64,000 nt of DNA from Paludibacteraceae bacterium (GCA_017551675.1 JAFZLC010000013.1:94898-158897), one strand, 5' to 3'; numbered from the stretch's first letter, positions 7,105-16,081 are shown. Notes: generated by a model from the sequence alone, not told the origin. Made by a program: numbers and translations.

Positions 7105-9021
7105 ATGGAAAATAAAGAAATTGGATTCGTTCGCGTTGCCAGTGCAATCCCAGTGGTGGAGATTGCTAATCCTAAGGTGAATGCAGACAGAATCATATCG
7201 CTGATAGAAAAAGCAGCACAAGAGAATGTTAAAATTGTATGTTTCCCAGAACTTTGTCTTACGGGTTATACTTGTTCCGATCTTTTTTATCAACGCACTT
7301 TGATTGAAGAGACGCAAAGACAACTCATTAGAATAAATGAGGCTGCTGGTCAACACGGACTCTATGCCATTGTGGGTGCGCCCTACTATCGTGATGGTAA
7401 ATTGTATAATGCGGCTTTCGTGGCAGGTACGGGCGACCGTTTCTTCCATACGGAGGTGGATAAACAATACTTGCCAAGCAATAATGAGTTTTACGAGAAA
7501 CGTTGGTTCACCCCTGGATTCGGTGAAAAGAGACAGATCTTTGAGGTCGATGGACTAAAATTCGGCATTGAGATCTGCGAAGACTTATGGATGCCAGCAT
7601 CTCCAAGTGACGAGATGTGTCTGGCGGGCGCAGAAATCATCTTCAATCTCTCTGCCAGTGATGAACTGATTGGCAAGGAGGCCTATCGTCGTCAATTGGT
7701 GAAGCAGAAGTCTGCCACGAATGTGTGTGCCTACATCTATACGGGTTCAGGTTTCGGAGAGAGTAGCACCGACCTCGTTTTCTCTGGCACTGCCATTATC
7801 GCAGAAAACGGTAGTCTGTTGGCAACGTCGGAACGATTCTCTTTCAAAGAACAGCTCACCATTGCTGATATTGATGTACAGCGATTGCAGGCGGATCGTT
7901 TGCGCAACTCTGCTTTTATCATTGGCAATCAGAACCCTAACAAGAATAACGAGATTGAAATCACTCGTCTTGAGTCAATCGAGATATATGCCAATCCGTC
8001 GGATGTGACTCGCACATTTGCGCCACATCCATTTGTTCCGCCAGAGGACGAGATGAAGACTCGCTGCAACGAGATCTTCTCTATCCAAGTGGGTGGATTG
8101 GCAACACGCTTGTATCACACAGGCATCCAGAAAGCTGTTGTGGGCATAAGTGGAGGACTCGACTCTACACTCGCACTGCTTGTGATGGTGAAGACATTCG
8201 ACAAACTGGGTCTTCCGCGTAAAAACATTGTTGGCATCACAATGCCTGGTTTTGGTACCACCGGTCGTACCTATCATAATTCACTCAATATGATGAAGAG
8301 TCTGGGTATTTCTATCAAGGAGGTGGACATTAAGCCAGCATGCTTGCAACACTTGAAAGATCTTGATCATGACCTTTCCGTCCTTGATGTTACCTATGAG
8401 AACACGCAGGCACGCGAGAGAACTCAAATCTTGATGGATTATGCCAATAAGATCGGAGGATTGGTGGTTGGAACAGGCGATTTGTCTGAGTTGGTGTTGG
8501 GTTGGGCAACCTACAATGGCGACCACATGAGTATGTATGCTGTCAATACGTCGATTCCAAAGACCTTGGTGAGATACTTGGTGAAATATGCAGCTCTTTA
8601 CGAGATGGATGAAGCTGCAAAAGAGACATTGTTGGATGTCTGCGATACTCCTGTCAGTCCGGAACTCCTTCCTGCCGACGATAAAGGAGAGATTGCACAA
8701 AAGACAGAGGATTTGGTGGGACCTTATGAACTCCACGATTTCTTCATCTACTACACCCTTCGTTTCGGATTGTCACCTACAAAGATTAACTTTATGGCTC
8801 GTAAAGCGTTTGAGGGTAAATATGATGATGCTACGATATTGAAGTGGATGCGCACGTTCTATTGGCGTTTCTTCGCACAACAGTTTAAGAGAAGCTGTAT
8901 GCCAGATGGTCCGAAGGTAGGTAGTGTCAACCTCTCACCACGTGGAGATTGGAGAATGCCGAGCGATGCATCCAGCAAGATATGGATTGAAGAGGTGGAA
9001 CGGTTGACGAAAAATAAATAA
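7105..9021 (+). CDS. nadE: Glutamine-dependent NAD(+) synthetase
   Basis: Last step of NAD synthesis: deamido-NAD is adenylated and amidated with ammonia released from glutamine. The N-terminal nitrilase-type glutaminase domain (about residues 1-290) shows the Glu-Lys-Cys triad E49 (FPELCLTGY), K120 (VDKQYLP) and C158 (GIEICEDLW). The C-terminal synthetase domain starts near 320 with the PP-loop SGGLDS (349-354), followed by the GTGDLSEL segment. The 638 aa length is standard for the two-domain enzyme. It stands alone, with 64 bp upstream and no recognisable promoter. Confidence 0.97.
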   Translation: MENKEIGFVRVASAIPVVEIANPKVNADRIISLIEKAAQENVKIVCFPELCLTGYTCSDLFYQRTLIEETQRQLIRINEAAGQHGLYAIVGAPYYRDGKLYNAAFVAGTGDRFFHTEVDKQYLPSNNEFYEKRWFTPGFGEKRQIFEVDGLKFGIEICEDLWMPASPSDEMCLAGAEIIFNLSASDELIGKEAYRRQLVKQKSATNVCAYIYTGSGFGESSTDLVFSGTAIIAENGSLLATSERFSFKEQLTIADIDVQRLQADRLRNSAFIIGNQNPNKNNEIEITRLESIEIYANPSDVTRTFAPHPFVPPEDEMKTRCNEIFSIQVGGLATRLYHTGIQKAVVGISGGLDSTLALLVMVKTFDKLGLPRKNIVGITMPGFGTTGRTYHNSLNMMKSLGISIKEVDIKPACLQHLKDLDHDLSVLDVTYENTQARERTQILMDYANKIGGLVVGTGDLSELVLGWATYNGDHMSMYAVNTSIPKTLVRYLVKYAALYEMDEAAKETLLDVCDTPVSPELLPADDKGEIAQKTEDLVGPYELHDFFIYYTLRFGLSPTKINFMARKAFEGKYDDATILKWMRTFYWRFFAQQFKRSCMPDGPKVGSVNLSPRGDWRMPSDASSKIWIEEVERLTKNK

Positions 9022-9048
9022 TCATACACAAGATCAGGAAGTTGGTTT

Positions 9049-9251
9049 ATGAATTATAAAATACGTTCGTTTGTGAAATATTTTATTCTTGTATTTATCT
9101 TAATTCTAATTAGCCTGGGTATCTTTCCGATGAGGTTGTTCAAATCATTGAAATGATAGAGAAGGAAATCGATACTGCTAAAATGCTTAGGGTGAGAACC
9201 AAAGATGGAAAGGTGGAATATCCTCGCCAAATATATGCATTTACAGTTTAA
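9049..9251 (+). pseudogene. Possible remnant: short membrane segment and out-of-frame tail
   Basis: An ATG at 9049 opens a 35-codon frame with one strongly hydrophobic stretch (YFILVFILILISLGIF) ending at 9156. In the +2 frame, 45 open codons (9114-9248, stop 9249-9251) follow, reading ...EKEIDTAKMLRVRTKDG.... One frameshift would join them into a membrane-anchored peptide of about 67 aa. No family is recognised. The region could also be noncoding. Confidence 0.3.
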
Positions 9252-9291
9252 TTTTGCGTTTGTGCAATAGTTTAGAATAGGTGTAAGAAAT

Positions 9292-9322
9292 TTTGCGAAA
9301 GCTCTCTATTTTATTATTTTTG
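9292..9322 (+). promoter_or_regulatory. Promoter upstream of the truncated ATPase and DUF2461 gene
   Basis: TTTG (9292-9295), exactly 19 nt, TATTTTTG (9315-9322), a perfect Bacteroidetes promoter. It originally served the ATPase gene whose first 33 codons remain at 9401, and now probably drives the DUF2461 and DMT genes. Confidence 0.75.
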
Positions 9323-9400
9323 TAAATGTACCATTTCCAAGAGGCAGCTTATGTATTGCTCCTTAAAAATGGAGATGTGCGAAACCAATAAAACTAATAT

Positions 9401-9502
9401 ATGAAATACCCAATCGGCGTAGAGACATTTGATAAGGTCATCAGCAGGAACTATGTTTACGTTGATAAGACGTCACTTGTGTATATGTTAGAAAGAGGGT
9501 GA
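9401..9502 (+). pseudogene. Truncated N-terminus of an AAA-ATPase-like/DUF1703 protein
   Basis: 33 codons starting MKYPIGVETFDKVISRN and continuing with YVYVDKTSLVYMLERG before a TGA. This is the conserved opening of the very common Bacteroidetes AAA-ATPase-like proteins with a C-terminal PD-(D/E)XK-like nuclease, usually over 500 aa. Everything from the Walker A motif (RPRRFGKS) onward is missing. The TGA overlaps an in-frame GTG of the next gene (GTGA at 9499-9502), so the fragment may now act as a translated leader. Confidence 0.8.
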
Positions 9503-9510
9503 AGATAGTT

Positions 9511-10191
9511 ATGAAAGAGATAATCAAATTTTTGCGAGACTTGCAAAAAAACAACAATACGGAATGGTTTCATGCTCACAGAAAAGAGTATGAGGCAGCG
9601 CGTGATCAATTCGGACAGTTTGCTATGAAACTGATAGCTGGTGTGACTCAGTTTGATAAAAGTACGGAAGGCTTGGAACTGAAAGACTGTACGTATCGTA
9701 TTAATCGTGATATTCGCTTCTCGGCAGATAAGTCTCCTTATAAAACACATTTCGGCGTTTTTATCTCTCCAGGTGGTAAGAAGTCGGGACATGCTGGCTA
9801 CTATTTCCACCTTTCCGTGGGTGGTACAGGTTATCCTGATGAGAGTATGATTGCCATTGGTCATTATTGTTATGATAAAAAAGTGGTGGAGATTGTTCGA
9901 GAGGATTTGCAAGATGATGGAAAAAGATTTGATAAGTATATACAGACTGCAGCAAAGGACGGACTTCGCTTGGATTATACCGATGCCTTGAAGAAGGTGC
10001 CGAAAGATCTGACAGACTTTCCATATAAGGATTATTGGCGTCTGAAGACATATTGTTTGGATAAACCGTTGGATGACTCTTTTGTGTGTGATGAACATTT
10101 GTTGGAACATCTACTGGATATCTTCAAAAGAAATCAACCATTCATTGCTTATTTAAATCAGGTGATAGATTACACCAAGGAGGAAGATTAG
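9511..10191 (+). CDS. DUF2461 (TIGR02453) family protein
   Basis: 226 aa from the ATG at 9511; the GTG at 9499 is an alternative, four codons upstream. Family hallmarks are the N-terminal FLRDLQKNNNTEWFHAHRKEYE, the central TYRINRDIRFSADKSPYKTHFG and SGHAGYYFHLSVGG. The biochemical role of the family is unknown; it is cytoplasmic, with no signal peptide. The next gene starts immediately after its stop codon, so the two are translationally linked. Upstream it is joined to the truncated ATPase remnant. Confidence 0.92.
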   Translation: MKEIIKFLRDLQKNNNTEWFHAHRKEYEAARDQFGQFAMKLIAGVTQFDKSTEGLELKDCTYRINRDIRFSADKSPYKTHFGVFISPGGKKSGHAGYYFHLSVGGTGYPDESMIAIGHYCYDKKVVEIVREDLQDDGKRFDKYIQTAAKDGLRLDYTDALKKVPKDLTDFPYKDYWRLKTYCLDKPLDDSFVCDEHLLEHLLDIFKRNQPFIAYLNQVIDYTKEED

Positions 10192-11115
10192 ATGTCTGCG
10201 AAGAAAAACCCTATTCGTAAAGGAATCTTTTTTGCGGTGTTAGCCGCTGTTCTATATGCGATAAATGCTCCGTTTTCAAAGATTGTATTGGAACACATGC
10301 CACCTATTCTGATGGCAGGGTTCCTCTATATCGGTTCTGCTTTGGCAATGCTAATGGTGGGCGGAATGCGTATGTTGCATGGCCGTATCGGACTCGAGAA
10401 GAGTCTGGAAGAGAAGGAGTGGCCCTATATCGTAGCCATGATTCTGTTGGATGTGATTTCCCCAGTCTGCTTGATGATGGGCTTGAAGATGACAACCGCT
10501 GAAAACGCTTCACTACTTAGCAATTTTGAAGTGGTTGTGACAGCTTTGCTTGCCTTGCTCTTTTTTAAGGAGAAAATTAGCCGACGTTTGTGGGTGGGCA
10601 TTCTCTTTGTGACAGTCTCGTGTTGTGTCCTCTCTTTCGAAGATATGGATAGTCTCCGCTTCTCGAATGGTTCGCTCCTTGTTGTCCTTTCCGCCTTCTG
10701 TTGGGGATTGGATAATAATTGCACGAAGATGATTTCGGATAAGGACCCGTTACAAATTGTTTTGCTGAAGGGACTCTTCTCTGGTACTATCGCTTTGGTG
10801 GTTGGCTTTTATATGGGAGAGACAATTGAATCGATATGGATGGTAGTCGCAGCCTTGGTGGTGGGCTTGATTTCATACGGTATGAGTGTCTATGTGGATA
10901 TCTATGCACAACGCTATTTGGGAGCTGCTCGTACCAGTGCTTATTATGCCATTTCACCTTTTATTGCTACCGGTCTTTCGTTGCTAATCTTTCAACAGAT
11001 GCCACCCAAAGTCTATTGGATTGGTTTGGTTTTGATGGCTATCGGAGCATGGCTATGCTCGCGTGACACACCTCTTATCAATATCAATCCTAATCGTTCG
11101 ATGGAGAAAAAATAA
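10192..11115 (+). CDS. DMT-superfamily (EamA) transporter
   Basis: 307 aa inner-membrane protein with two EamA repeats and about ten predicted membrane helices. The first repeat begins near FFAVLAAVLYAINAPFSKIVLE and the second near SNGSLLVVLSAFCWGLDNNCTKMIS. EamA proteins mostly export amino acids, nucleosides or other metabolites by exchange; the substrate cannot be told. The ATG directly abuts the TAG of the DUF2461 gene, indicating one transcript. A terminator follows. Confidence 0.93.
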   Translation: MSAKKNPIRKGIFFAVLAAVLYAINAPFSKIVLEHMPPILMAGFLYIGSALAMLMVGGMRMLHGRIGLEKSLEEKEWPYIVAMILLDVISPVCLMMGLKMTTAENASLLSNFEVVVTALLALLFFKEKISRRLWVGILFVTVSCCVLSFEDMDSLRFSNGSLLVVLSAFCWGLDNNCTKMISDKDPLQIVLLKGLFSGTIALVVGFYMGETIESIWMVVAALVVGLISYGMSVYVDIYAQRYLGAARTSAYYAISPFIATGLSLLIFQQMPPKVYWIGLVLMAIGAWLCSRDTPLININPNRSMEKK

Positions 11116-11124
11116 TGTTTTTTC

Positions 11125-11160
11125 TTATAAACCCATCAATTGAGTAGGTTTATAAATTTT
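11125..11160 (+). terminator. Intrinsic terminator after the DMT gene
   Basis: Perfect 9-bp arms TTATAAACC (11125-11133) and GGTTTATAA (11147-11155), followed by ATTTTT. Confidence 0.75.
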
Positions 11161-11277
11161 TAAGGGGTCTTTTTGTTGAAATTTTATTCTAATTTTTGTT
11201 TTTGTTTTAGAATTATATTTTGTTTGTGTATGTTTACTGTGGTTTAAATAGTGAAATTGTTCAAATTTAATAGAATA

Positions 11278-11309
11278 TTTGTCTGCTAATTGTGTTCGGT
11301 CTATATTTG
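11278..11309 (+). promoter_or_regulatory. metE promoter
   Basis: TTTG (11278-11281), 20 nt, TATATTTG (11302-11309). The expected start near 11315 leaves a leader of only about 25 nt before the metE ATG, so there is no room for a SAM or cobalamin riboswitch in this transcript. Confidence 0.8.
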
Positions 11310-11340
11310 CAAGAAAAAAATAATATTGTAAATAATAGAT

Positions 11341-13692
11341 ATGAAACAAATCAAGACAAATGTATTGGGGCTTCCCAGAATGGGACAAAACAGAGAGTTG
11401 AAAAAAGCCCTTGAAAGTTTTTGGTCGGGCAAAATTTCCGAGTCCGATTTGAAGTCGTGTGGCAAGACTATTAAGAGTTATAATTGGAAGAGACTATCTG
11501 ACGCTGGGGTTTCTCTGATTCCGTCTAATGATTTCTCTTACTACGACCATGTGTTGGACTTGTCGTTAACCTTAGGTGTTATTCCTTCAAGATATAACGG
11601 ACTTAAGAATGACATCACAAACCTCTATTTTGCCATGGCTCATGGTATTCAGAAAGAGGGACAGGATGTGATTGCGATGGAGATGACCAAGTGGTTCGAC
11701 ACAAACTATCACTATATTGTACCTGAGTTTGCCAAGAATCAACAGTTTAGCTTGTTCTATAACAAACCTTTACAGGAGTTCAATGAGGCATTAGCGCTTG
11801 GTTATAAGACTAAACCAGTGGTGCTTGGACCTATCTCTTATTTATTGCTTGGTAAATTTGAGCATCAACACAGTGAAGAATCAGCTTGTTCATGTGGCTG
11901 TGGTGGTTCTCACAAGCATACCAATCGAGATGAAAACTTAGATTTGTTATCCAATCTATTGCCTGCATACATTGAATTATTGCAATCGTTGGAGAAGGGT
12001 GGAGCAGAGTACGTTCAGATTGACGAGCCATATCTTGCATTGGATATTACGGAGAAAACAGCTAAGGCTTATCAAGAAGCTTATAAGAAAATAGCGGAGA
12101 GTACAACACTTAAAACAATCATCACTACCTATTTTGAAGGATTGGGTGACAATTTGGATTTGGCTGTTTCTTTGCCTGGTTATGCGTTGCATGTAGATCT
12201 TGTCAGTGATGAGAAACAGGTAGATGCTTTGTTAAAGAAACTACCTGCGGATAAGGTGCTCTCTTTGGGATTGGTAGAGGGACGAAATATTTGGATTAAC
12301 GATTTGGAGAACTCAGCCAACATCGTGAAGAAAGCAATCAATTCTTTGGGTGCAGATCGTGTGATTTTGGGTGCTTCTTGTTCCTTCTTGCATGTACCAT
12401 GTGATTTAGCGCAGGAGACCAATGAAAATAGTTTGCCATCGGAAGTGAAATCATGGCTTGCCTTTGCATGGCAGAAAGTGAATGAACTTGAGGTGGTAGC
12501 AGAGTTGGCAAGTGCTCATCCTGATGCGAAGGCGATTGAATATTTAGAAGCAAATAAGAGTGCATTGTCAGCTAGAAAGTTCTCCTCCCTTATTCACAAT
12601 CAGCATGTGAAAAAGAGATTGTCAGAATTGAAACCAGAGGATGAAAGAAGAGTATCAGAATACAGTAAACGTGCCGTTCTTCAACATAAAAGACTAACCT
12701 TACCTCTATATCCGACCACAACCATCGGTTCTTTCCCTCAAACGAAGGAGGTTAGAGCATGGCGTTCTTTACATAAGAAGGGACAGATGTCGGATGCAGA
12801 ATACAAGTCTAATTTGCAAAAAGCTATCAAGGATTGTATCGAATGGCAAGAAGAAATCGGCCTTGATTGCTTGGTTCATGGAGAGTTTGAACGTAATGAC
12901 ATGGTGGAGTATTTCGGAGAGCAATTAGCAGGATTTGCCTTTACACAGAATGGTTGGGTTCAGAGCTATGGTTCCCGTTGCGTGAAACCACCCGTTATCT
13001 TTGGTGATGTGAGTCGTCCGTTCCCAATGACAGTAGAGTGGAGTAGTTATGCTCAGAGTCTGACGAAGAAGCATGTAAAAGGAATGTTGACGGGACCTGT
13101 CACGATTTTGAAGTGGTCGTTTGTCAGAAATGACCAACCATTGTCAGAGACTTGCAAGCAGATAGCTTTGGCTATCAGAGATGAGGTGTCCGACCTCGAA
13201 AAGGCTGGTATAGCTATCATACAGATTGATGAGCCTGCCATCAGGGAGGCGTTGCCATTGCGTCATGCAAAATGGGATGAATATTTTAAATGGGCGGTTA
13301 GTAGTTTCCGTATCTCCTCTTCTTCCGTTTCTGATGCCACACAGATACACACTCACATGTGCTATTCTGAGTTCAATGATATCATTCGTGAGATTGCGGA
13401 TATGGATGCCGATGTGATTACGATAGAGTGTTCACGTTCTCAAATGGAACTTTTGGATGTCTTCCATGAGTTTGAATATCCAAATGAGATTGGACCTGGT
13501 GTGTATGATATCCACTCTGCACGTGTGCCATCTGTTGAGGAGATTGTGAATCTGATGGAGAAGGCTAAGAAGTTGATACCGGCAGAACGTCTTTGGGTCA
13601 ACCCGGATTGTGGATTAAAGACAAGAGGATGGGAAGAAACACGTCTCTCTTTGATTAACATGGTGAAGGCTGCTGTGTTGTTAAGAAAATAG
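11341..13692 (+). CDS. metE: Cobalamin-independent methionine synthase with a Cys/His-rich insert
   Basis: Transfers the methyl group of 5-methyltetrahydropteroyl-triglutamate to homocysteine. The N-terminal folate-binding barrel (LGLPRMGQNRELKKALE) and C-terminal catalytic barrel (PTTTIGSFPQTKEVR onward) are complete. The zinc ligands fit HMCYSEF and NPDCGLKTRGW near the end. At 783 aa it is somewhat long. A loop at about residues 174-197 (11860-11931) is dense in metal ligands: H175, H177, C183, C185, C187, H191 and H193. This loop lies in the N-terminal barrel, away from the catalytic zinc, and may bind zinc. The gene is monocistronic, with its own promoter. Confidence 0.96.
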   Translation: MKQIKTNVLGLPRMGQNRELKKALESFWSGKISESDLKSCGKTIKSYNWKRLSDAGVSLIPSNDFSYYDHVLDLSLTLGVIPSRYNGLKNDITNLYFAMAHGIQKEGQDVIAMEMTKWFDTNYHYIVPEFAKNQQFSLFYNKPLQEFNEALALGYKTKPVVLGPISYLLLGKFEHQHSEESACSCGCGGSHKHTNRDENLDLLSNLLPAYIELLQSLEKGGAEYVQIDEPYLALDITEKTAKAYQEAYKKIAESTTLKTIITTYFEGLGDNLDLAVSLPGYALHVDLVSDEKQVDALLKKLPADKVLSLGLVEGRNIWINDLENSANIVKKAINSLGADRVILGASCSFLHVPCDLAQETNENSLPSEVKSWLAFAWQKVNELEVVAELASAHPDAKAIEYLEANKSALSARKFSSLIHNQHVKKRLSELKPEDERRVSEYSKRAVLQHKRLTLPLYPTTTIGSFPQTKEVRAWRSLHKKGQMSDAEYKSNLQKAIKDCIEWQEEIGLDCLVHGEFERNDMVEYFGEQLAGFAFTQNGWVQSYGSRCVKPPVIFGDVSRPFPMTVEWSSYAQSLTKKHVKGMLTGPVTILKWSFVRNDQPLSETCKQIALAIRDEVSDLEKAGIAIIQIDEPAIREALPLRHAKWDEYFKWAVSSFRISSSSVSDATQIHTHMCYSEFNDIIREIADMDADVITIECSRSQMELLDVFHEFEYPNEIGPGVYDIHSARVPSVEEIVNLMEKAKKLIPAERLWVNPDCGLKTRGWEETRLSLINMVKAAVLLRK

Positions 13693-13696
13693 ATAA

Positions 13697-13724
13697 AAAA
13701 CCGCGAGACAGAAATGTCTCGCGG
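13697..13724 (-). terminator. Perfect hairpin after metE, terminator-like on the minus strand
   Basis: CCGCGAGACA (13701-13710), a GAAA tetraloop, TGTCTCGCGG (13715-13724). On the plus strand it is followed by GAAAATG, not Ts. On the minus strand it is followed by six Ts, the classical terminator form. No minus-strand gene ends here, so it is either a 3'-end-stabilising hairpin for metE mRNA or a stop for antisense transcription. Confidence 0.6.
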
Positions 13725-13745
13725 GAAAATGAAAAAGAGATAGAT

Positions 13746-13871
13746 ATATTCGGAATAAATTACTACCTTTGTGAAAAAGGTGTACAAAAAATGAACAATA
13801 CAGAGTATGTGGGTAATCGAGCACATATTACAAGATGAAATGTTTTTTGTACTAATATTAATTCCGAATAT
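13746..13871. repeat. Nested inverted repeats upstream of the membrane-protein gene
   Basis: Outer arms ATATTCGGAAT (13746-13756) and ATTCCGAATAT (13861-13871) enclose inner arms GTACAAAAAA (13782-13791) and TTTTTTGTAC (13843-13852). A -7-like TACCTTTG (13764-13771) lies between the left arms, so most of the structure would be in the 5' leader. It could be a folded leader RNA or a small palindromic element. Confidence 0.5.
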
Positions 13872-13879
13872 TTCTATAT

Positions 13880-14797
13880 ATGAATACAAAATCAAAATAT
13901 TCTCTACGTTTCTGTGCAATTATTGGATTTCTCGTTTTAATGGAAATTCTTTTTTGCGCATTCGTTATATTCGGTGAGAAGCAACATCTTTTGTTTTTAA
14001 TACTGATTGTGCCGTTTTTTCTAGTTGCTAAATGGATATTGAAATTCTATAAAGTATTTCCTTCTGTTACGATAACTAATGATGAAATTGTACTTGACTA
14101 TTTGATGGGGAGCAAACGTATCTCAATCGATGATGTTTGCGAATTTCAGTTGACAGATAGTTTCCCTATATCCAAATGGGTTAATCCGCAGGAAACGAAT
14201 GGATTTTCTATAAGTACAAAGGAAGAAGAACAATATATATTCTATGAAAAATATTACAAGAATCCACATGAGCTAAGAGCTATATTTGCACAAATTACAA
14301 ACATGAACTTTGAGCCTAGAAATTCTGCGATTGATAATCCTTTGACTTCATTTTCAGGTCCGATATCGTTTAAGTTCGAAATAATAAACATTGCTATAGG
14401 TTTGATATTGTTTTTTGTGTCGTTGCTGTTCGATTTGCCATATGGAACAGGAGTATTATTCGTTATTTCTATTGTCTGTATATGTGTTGGTTGTTCTATG
14501 ATATTTGATAACATACGTGATTTCTTAACAATAGAGGTGGAAGGTGAGGAAATCCGTTTCAAACGCTTGTTGTCCGGTAAGGTGATTACAGCAAACCTTA
14601 ATGATATCCTTACCTGCAATCTCTCTTTTTTGAGTATTTACAATGGATACACTGGCATTGCTTTTAGTTATATTACACCCGATTATAGACGGAATGTTAT
14701 AAAAGGATCAAATCTGAAAGCTGAAGTGTGGAATGAACTTGTAGAGATACTAGAAAAAAATGGTGTGCCAGTCACTGGTGTTACTATTGATAGTTGA
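13880..14797 (+). CDS. Membrane protein with two TM-hairpin/PH-like modules (copy A)
   Basis: 305 aa, no recognised family name. It appears to be built from two similar halves: a hydrophobic hairpin (about residues 12-58), then a PH-like beta region beginning VTITNDEIVLDY and containing KRISIDDVCEFQL. A second hairpin (about 160-215) is followed by LTIEVEGEEIRFKRLLSGKVI. This resembles bacterial PH-domain membrane proteins, but that assignment is by pattern only. A paralogue (copy B) is encoded at 16204-17094 and shares SIDDVCEFQLTDSFPISKW and KNPHELRA. The lipoprotein gene follows after 22 bp and probably belongs to the same operon. Confidence 0.7.
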   Translation: MNTKSKYSLRFCAIIGFLVLMEILFCAFVIFGEKQHLLFLILIVPFFLVAKWILKFYKVFPSVTITNDEIVLDYLMGSKRISIDDVCEFQLTDSFPISKWVNPQETNGFSISTKEEEQYIFYEKYYKNPHELRAIFAQITNMNFEPRNSAIDNPLTSFSGPISFKFEIINIAIGLILFFVSLLFDLPYGTGVLFVISIVCICVGCSMIFDNIRDFLTIEVEGEEIRFKRLLSGKVITANLNDILTCNLSFLSIYNGYTGIAFSYITPDYRRNVIKGSNLKAEVWNELVEILEKNGVPVTGVTIDS

Positions 14798-14819
14798 TAA
14801 AACAAAAATATATATAGAT

Positions 14820-16055
14820 ATGCATAAACCATTCATTCATTACAAGCATTGTTGCTTTTCTCTTCGAGTATTACTTATACTCCCGTTTTTATTTATGATG
14901 AGTAGTTGTAGTCATACAAGTGAAAAAAGAATAATGACTACGAATGATACTATAGGTTATAACTGTATTGCCTATTGGGTGCATGGCTATATGAAGCATA
15001 TAGGAGAAATACCGACGAAAGAAGAATTTCTAGAGTATAATGATGTAGGGGATGCTGTGGAGTCTTATTTGGGTATTAAGGGAGAACATTTAGAAAAAAT
15101 TCTTTCGGATACGCTATATCAAGAGCTTGATTATACAGAAATATTTCAGTGTACTTCTGCTTCGTCTTTTGAGTTTGCTACGCCACAAGGCATCTTTATT
15201 GCATCTAATTACTTGTTGACGCATCCAACTATACAATTTATCAATCAGGACTCTTGTTTGCTTGTTGTGGATAGTACAGTGTATGAACATGATGGTTCGA
15301 TAGCGAAAATGTCTCTCTCTATGCCGGAAGTTATGATTAAGGATTCTGCTTACTACTACAAGGGCGTAAAACTTTCGTCTATAAAAGAATATGATAATAA
15401 AGCATTCTTTGAAATTGATGCACCCAATAGACCTATTCTCATAGATTATAATTCACCAGTGGAACTGATAGACACTTTGTGTACATATTTTTTTGGTATA
15501 TATAAGGTAAGAACTAAACCTATAGGACGTGGCGATAAGTATATCTGTCTGTATCATTCGGCTCCTCATGTACGTGAGGCTGATTCTGTTTCGAACTTGC
15601 CAGTTTATGTATTAACAGATTCTTTAAAACAGATAATAGGATATATTGACGAATATGAATTAGATGAGGAACCTCCTTTTGATATGCAACCTACGTCTCC
15701 TTTTGAACAAAATGATGAAGTAATGAAACAAGTTGATGATGAAGCTCTATTAAAAAAGTTTGTTTATGATGTTCAACGTGCACAATCGGTAATTTATCGA
15801 AGCAATGATACTATCTATTTGAATGGGAAACCAGTAAATGATAGTTGTAGTGTGAATGAGAAATCAATCCTTATTGATTTGACGCACGATAATACATATA
15901 GGGATGTATGTGAAATTGCTCGATTCCTTATAAAGAAGACATCATCAAAAGACTTTAAACGTTCTAGATATTATTTCAAATCTGATGACAAGATATATAA
16001 GTACCTTATAAATAAACATCCGGAATGGAAAGTAAAAGTTACTTCTGATGATTGA
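14820..16055 (+). CDS. Lipoprotein of unknown function
   Basis: The start is taken at the ATG at 14820 (411 aa). It gives a basic N-region, a hydrophobic stretch (LRVLLILPFLFMM) and a lipobox SSC at about residue 30, so it is likely an outer-membrane or periplasmic lipoprotein. The upstream ATG at 14760 would overlap copy A and lacks a signal peptide. The mature part is acidic and has no recognised domain; TIGYNCIAYWVHGYMKHIGE and a long middle region of beta-like segments are visible. It follows the copy A membrane gene by 22 bp, and its first 40 codons recur as a broken copy at 16082. Confidence 0.7.
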   Translation: MHKPFIHYKHCCFSLRVLLILPFLFMMSSCSHTSEKRIMTTNDTIGYNCIAYWVHGYMKHIGEIPTKEEFLEYNDVGDAVESYLGIKGEHLEKILSDTLYQELDYTEIFQCTSASSFEFATPQGIFIASNYLLTHPTIQFINQDSCLLVVDSTVYEHDGSIAKMSLSMPEVMIKDSAYYYKGVKLSSIKEYDNKAFFEIDAPNRPILIDYNSPVELIDTLCTYFFGIYKVRTKPIGRGDKYICLYHSAPHVREADSVSNLPVYVLTDSLKQIIGYIDEYELDEEPPFDMQPTSPFEQNDEVMKQVDDEALLKKFVYDVQRAQSVIYRSNDTIYLNGKPVNDSCSVNEKSILIDLTHDNTYRDVCEIARFLIKKTSSKDFKRSRYYFKSDDKIYKYLINKHPEWKVKVTSDD

Positions 16056-16081
16056 TAAAATAACAAAAATGTATCATAGAT

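Noticed and set aside
9457..10110. 217-codon open frame on the minus strand over the DUF2461 gene
   Set aside because: It is antisense to a clear conserved gene, has low-complexity hydrophobic and His-rich content and no promoter; it is a shadow frame.
11161..11340. SAM or cobalamin riboswitch before metE
   Set aside because: The promoter lies only about 30 bp before the ATG, so the leader is too short, and no riboswitch-like conserved segments were seen.
13440..13919. 159-codon minus-strand frame across the end of metE as the gene served by the reverse terminator
   Set aside because: It runs through the hairpin itself and metE coding sequence and has no protein-like pattern.
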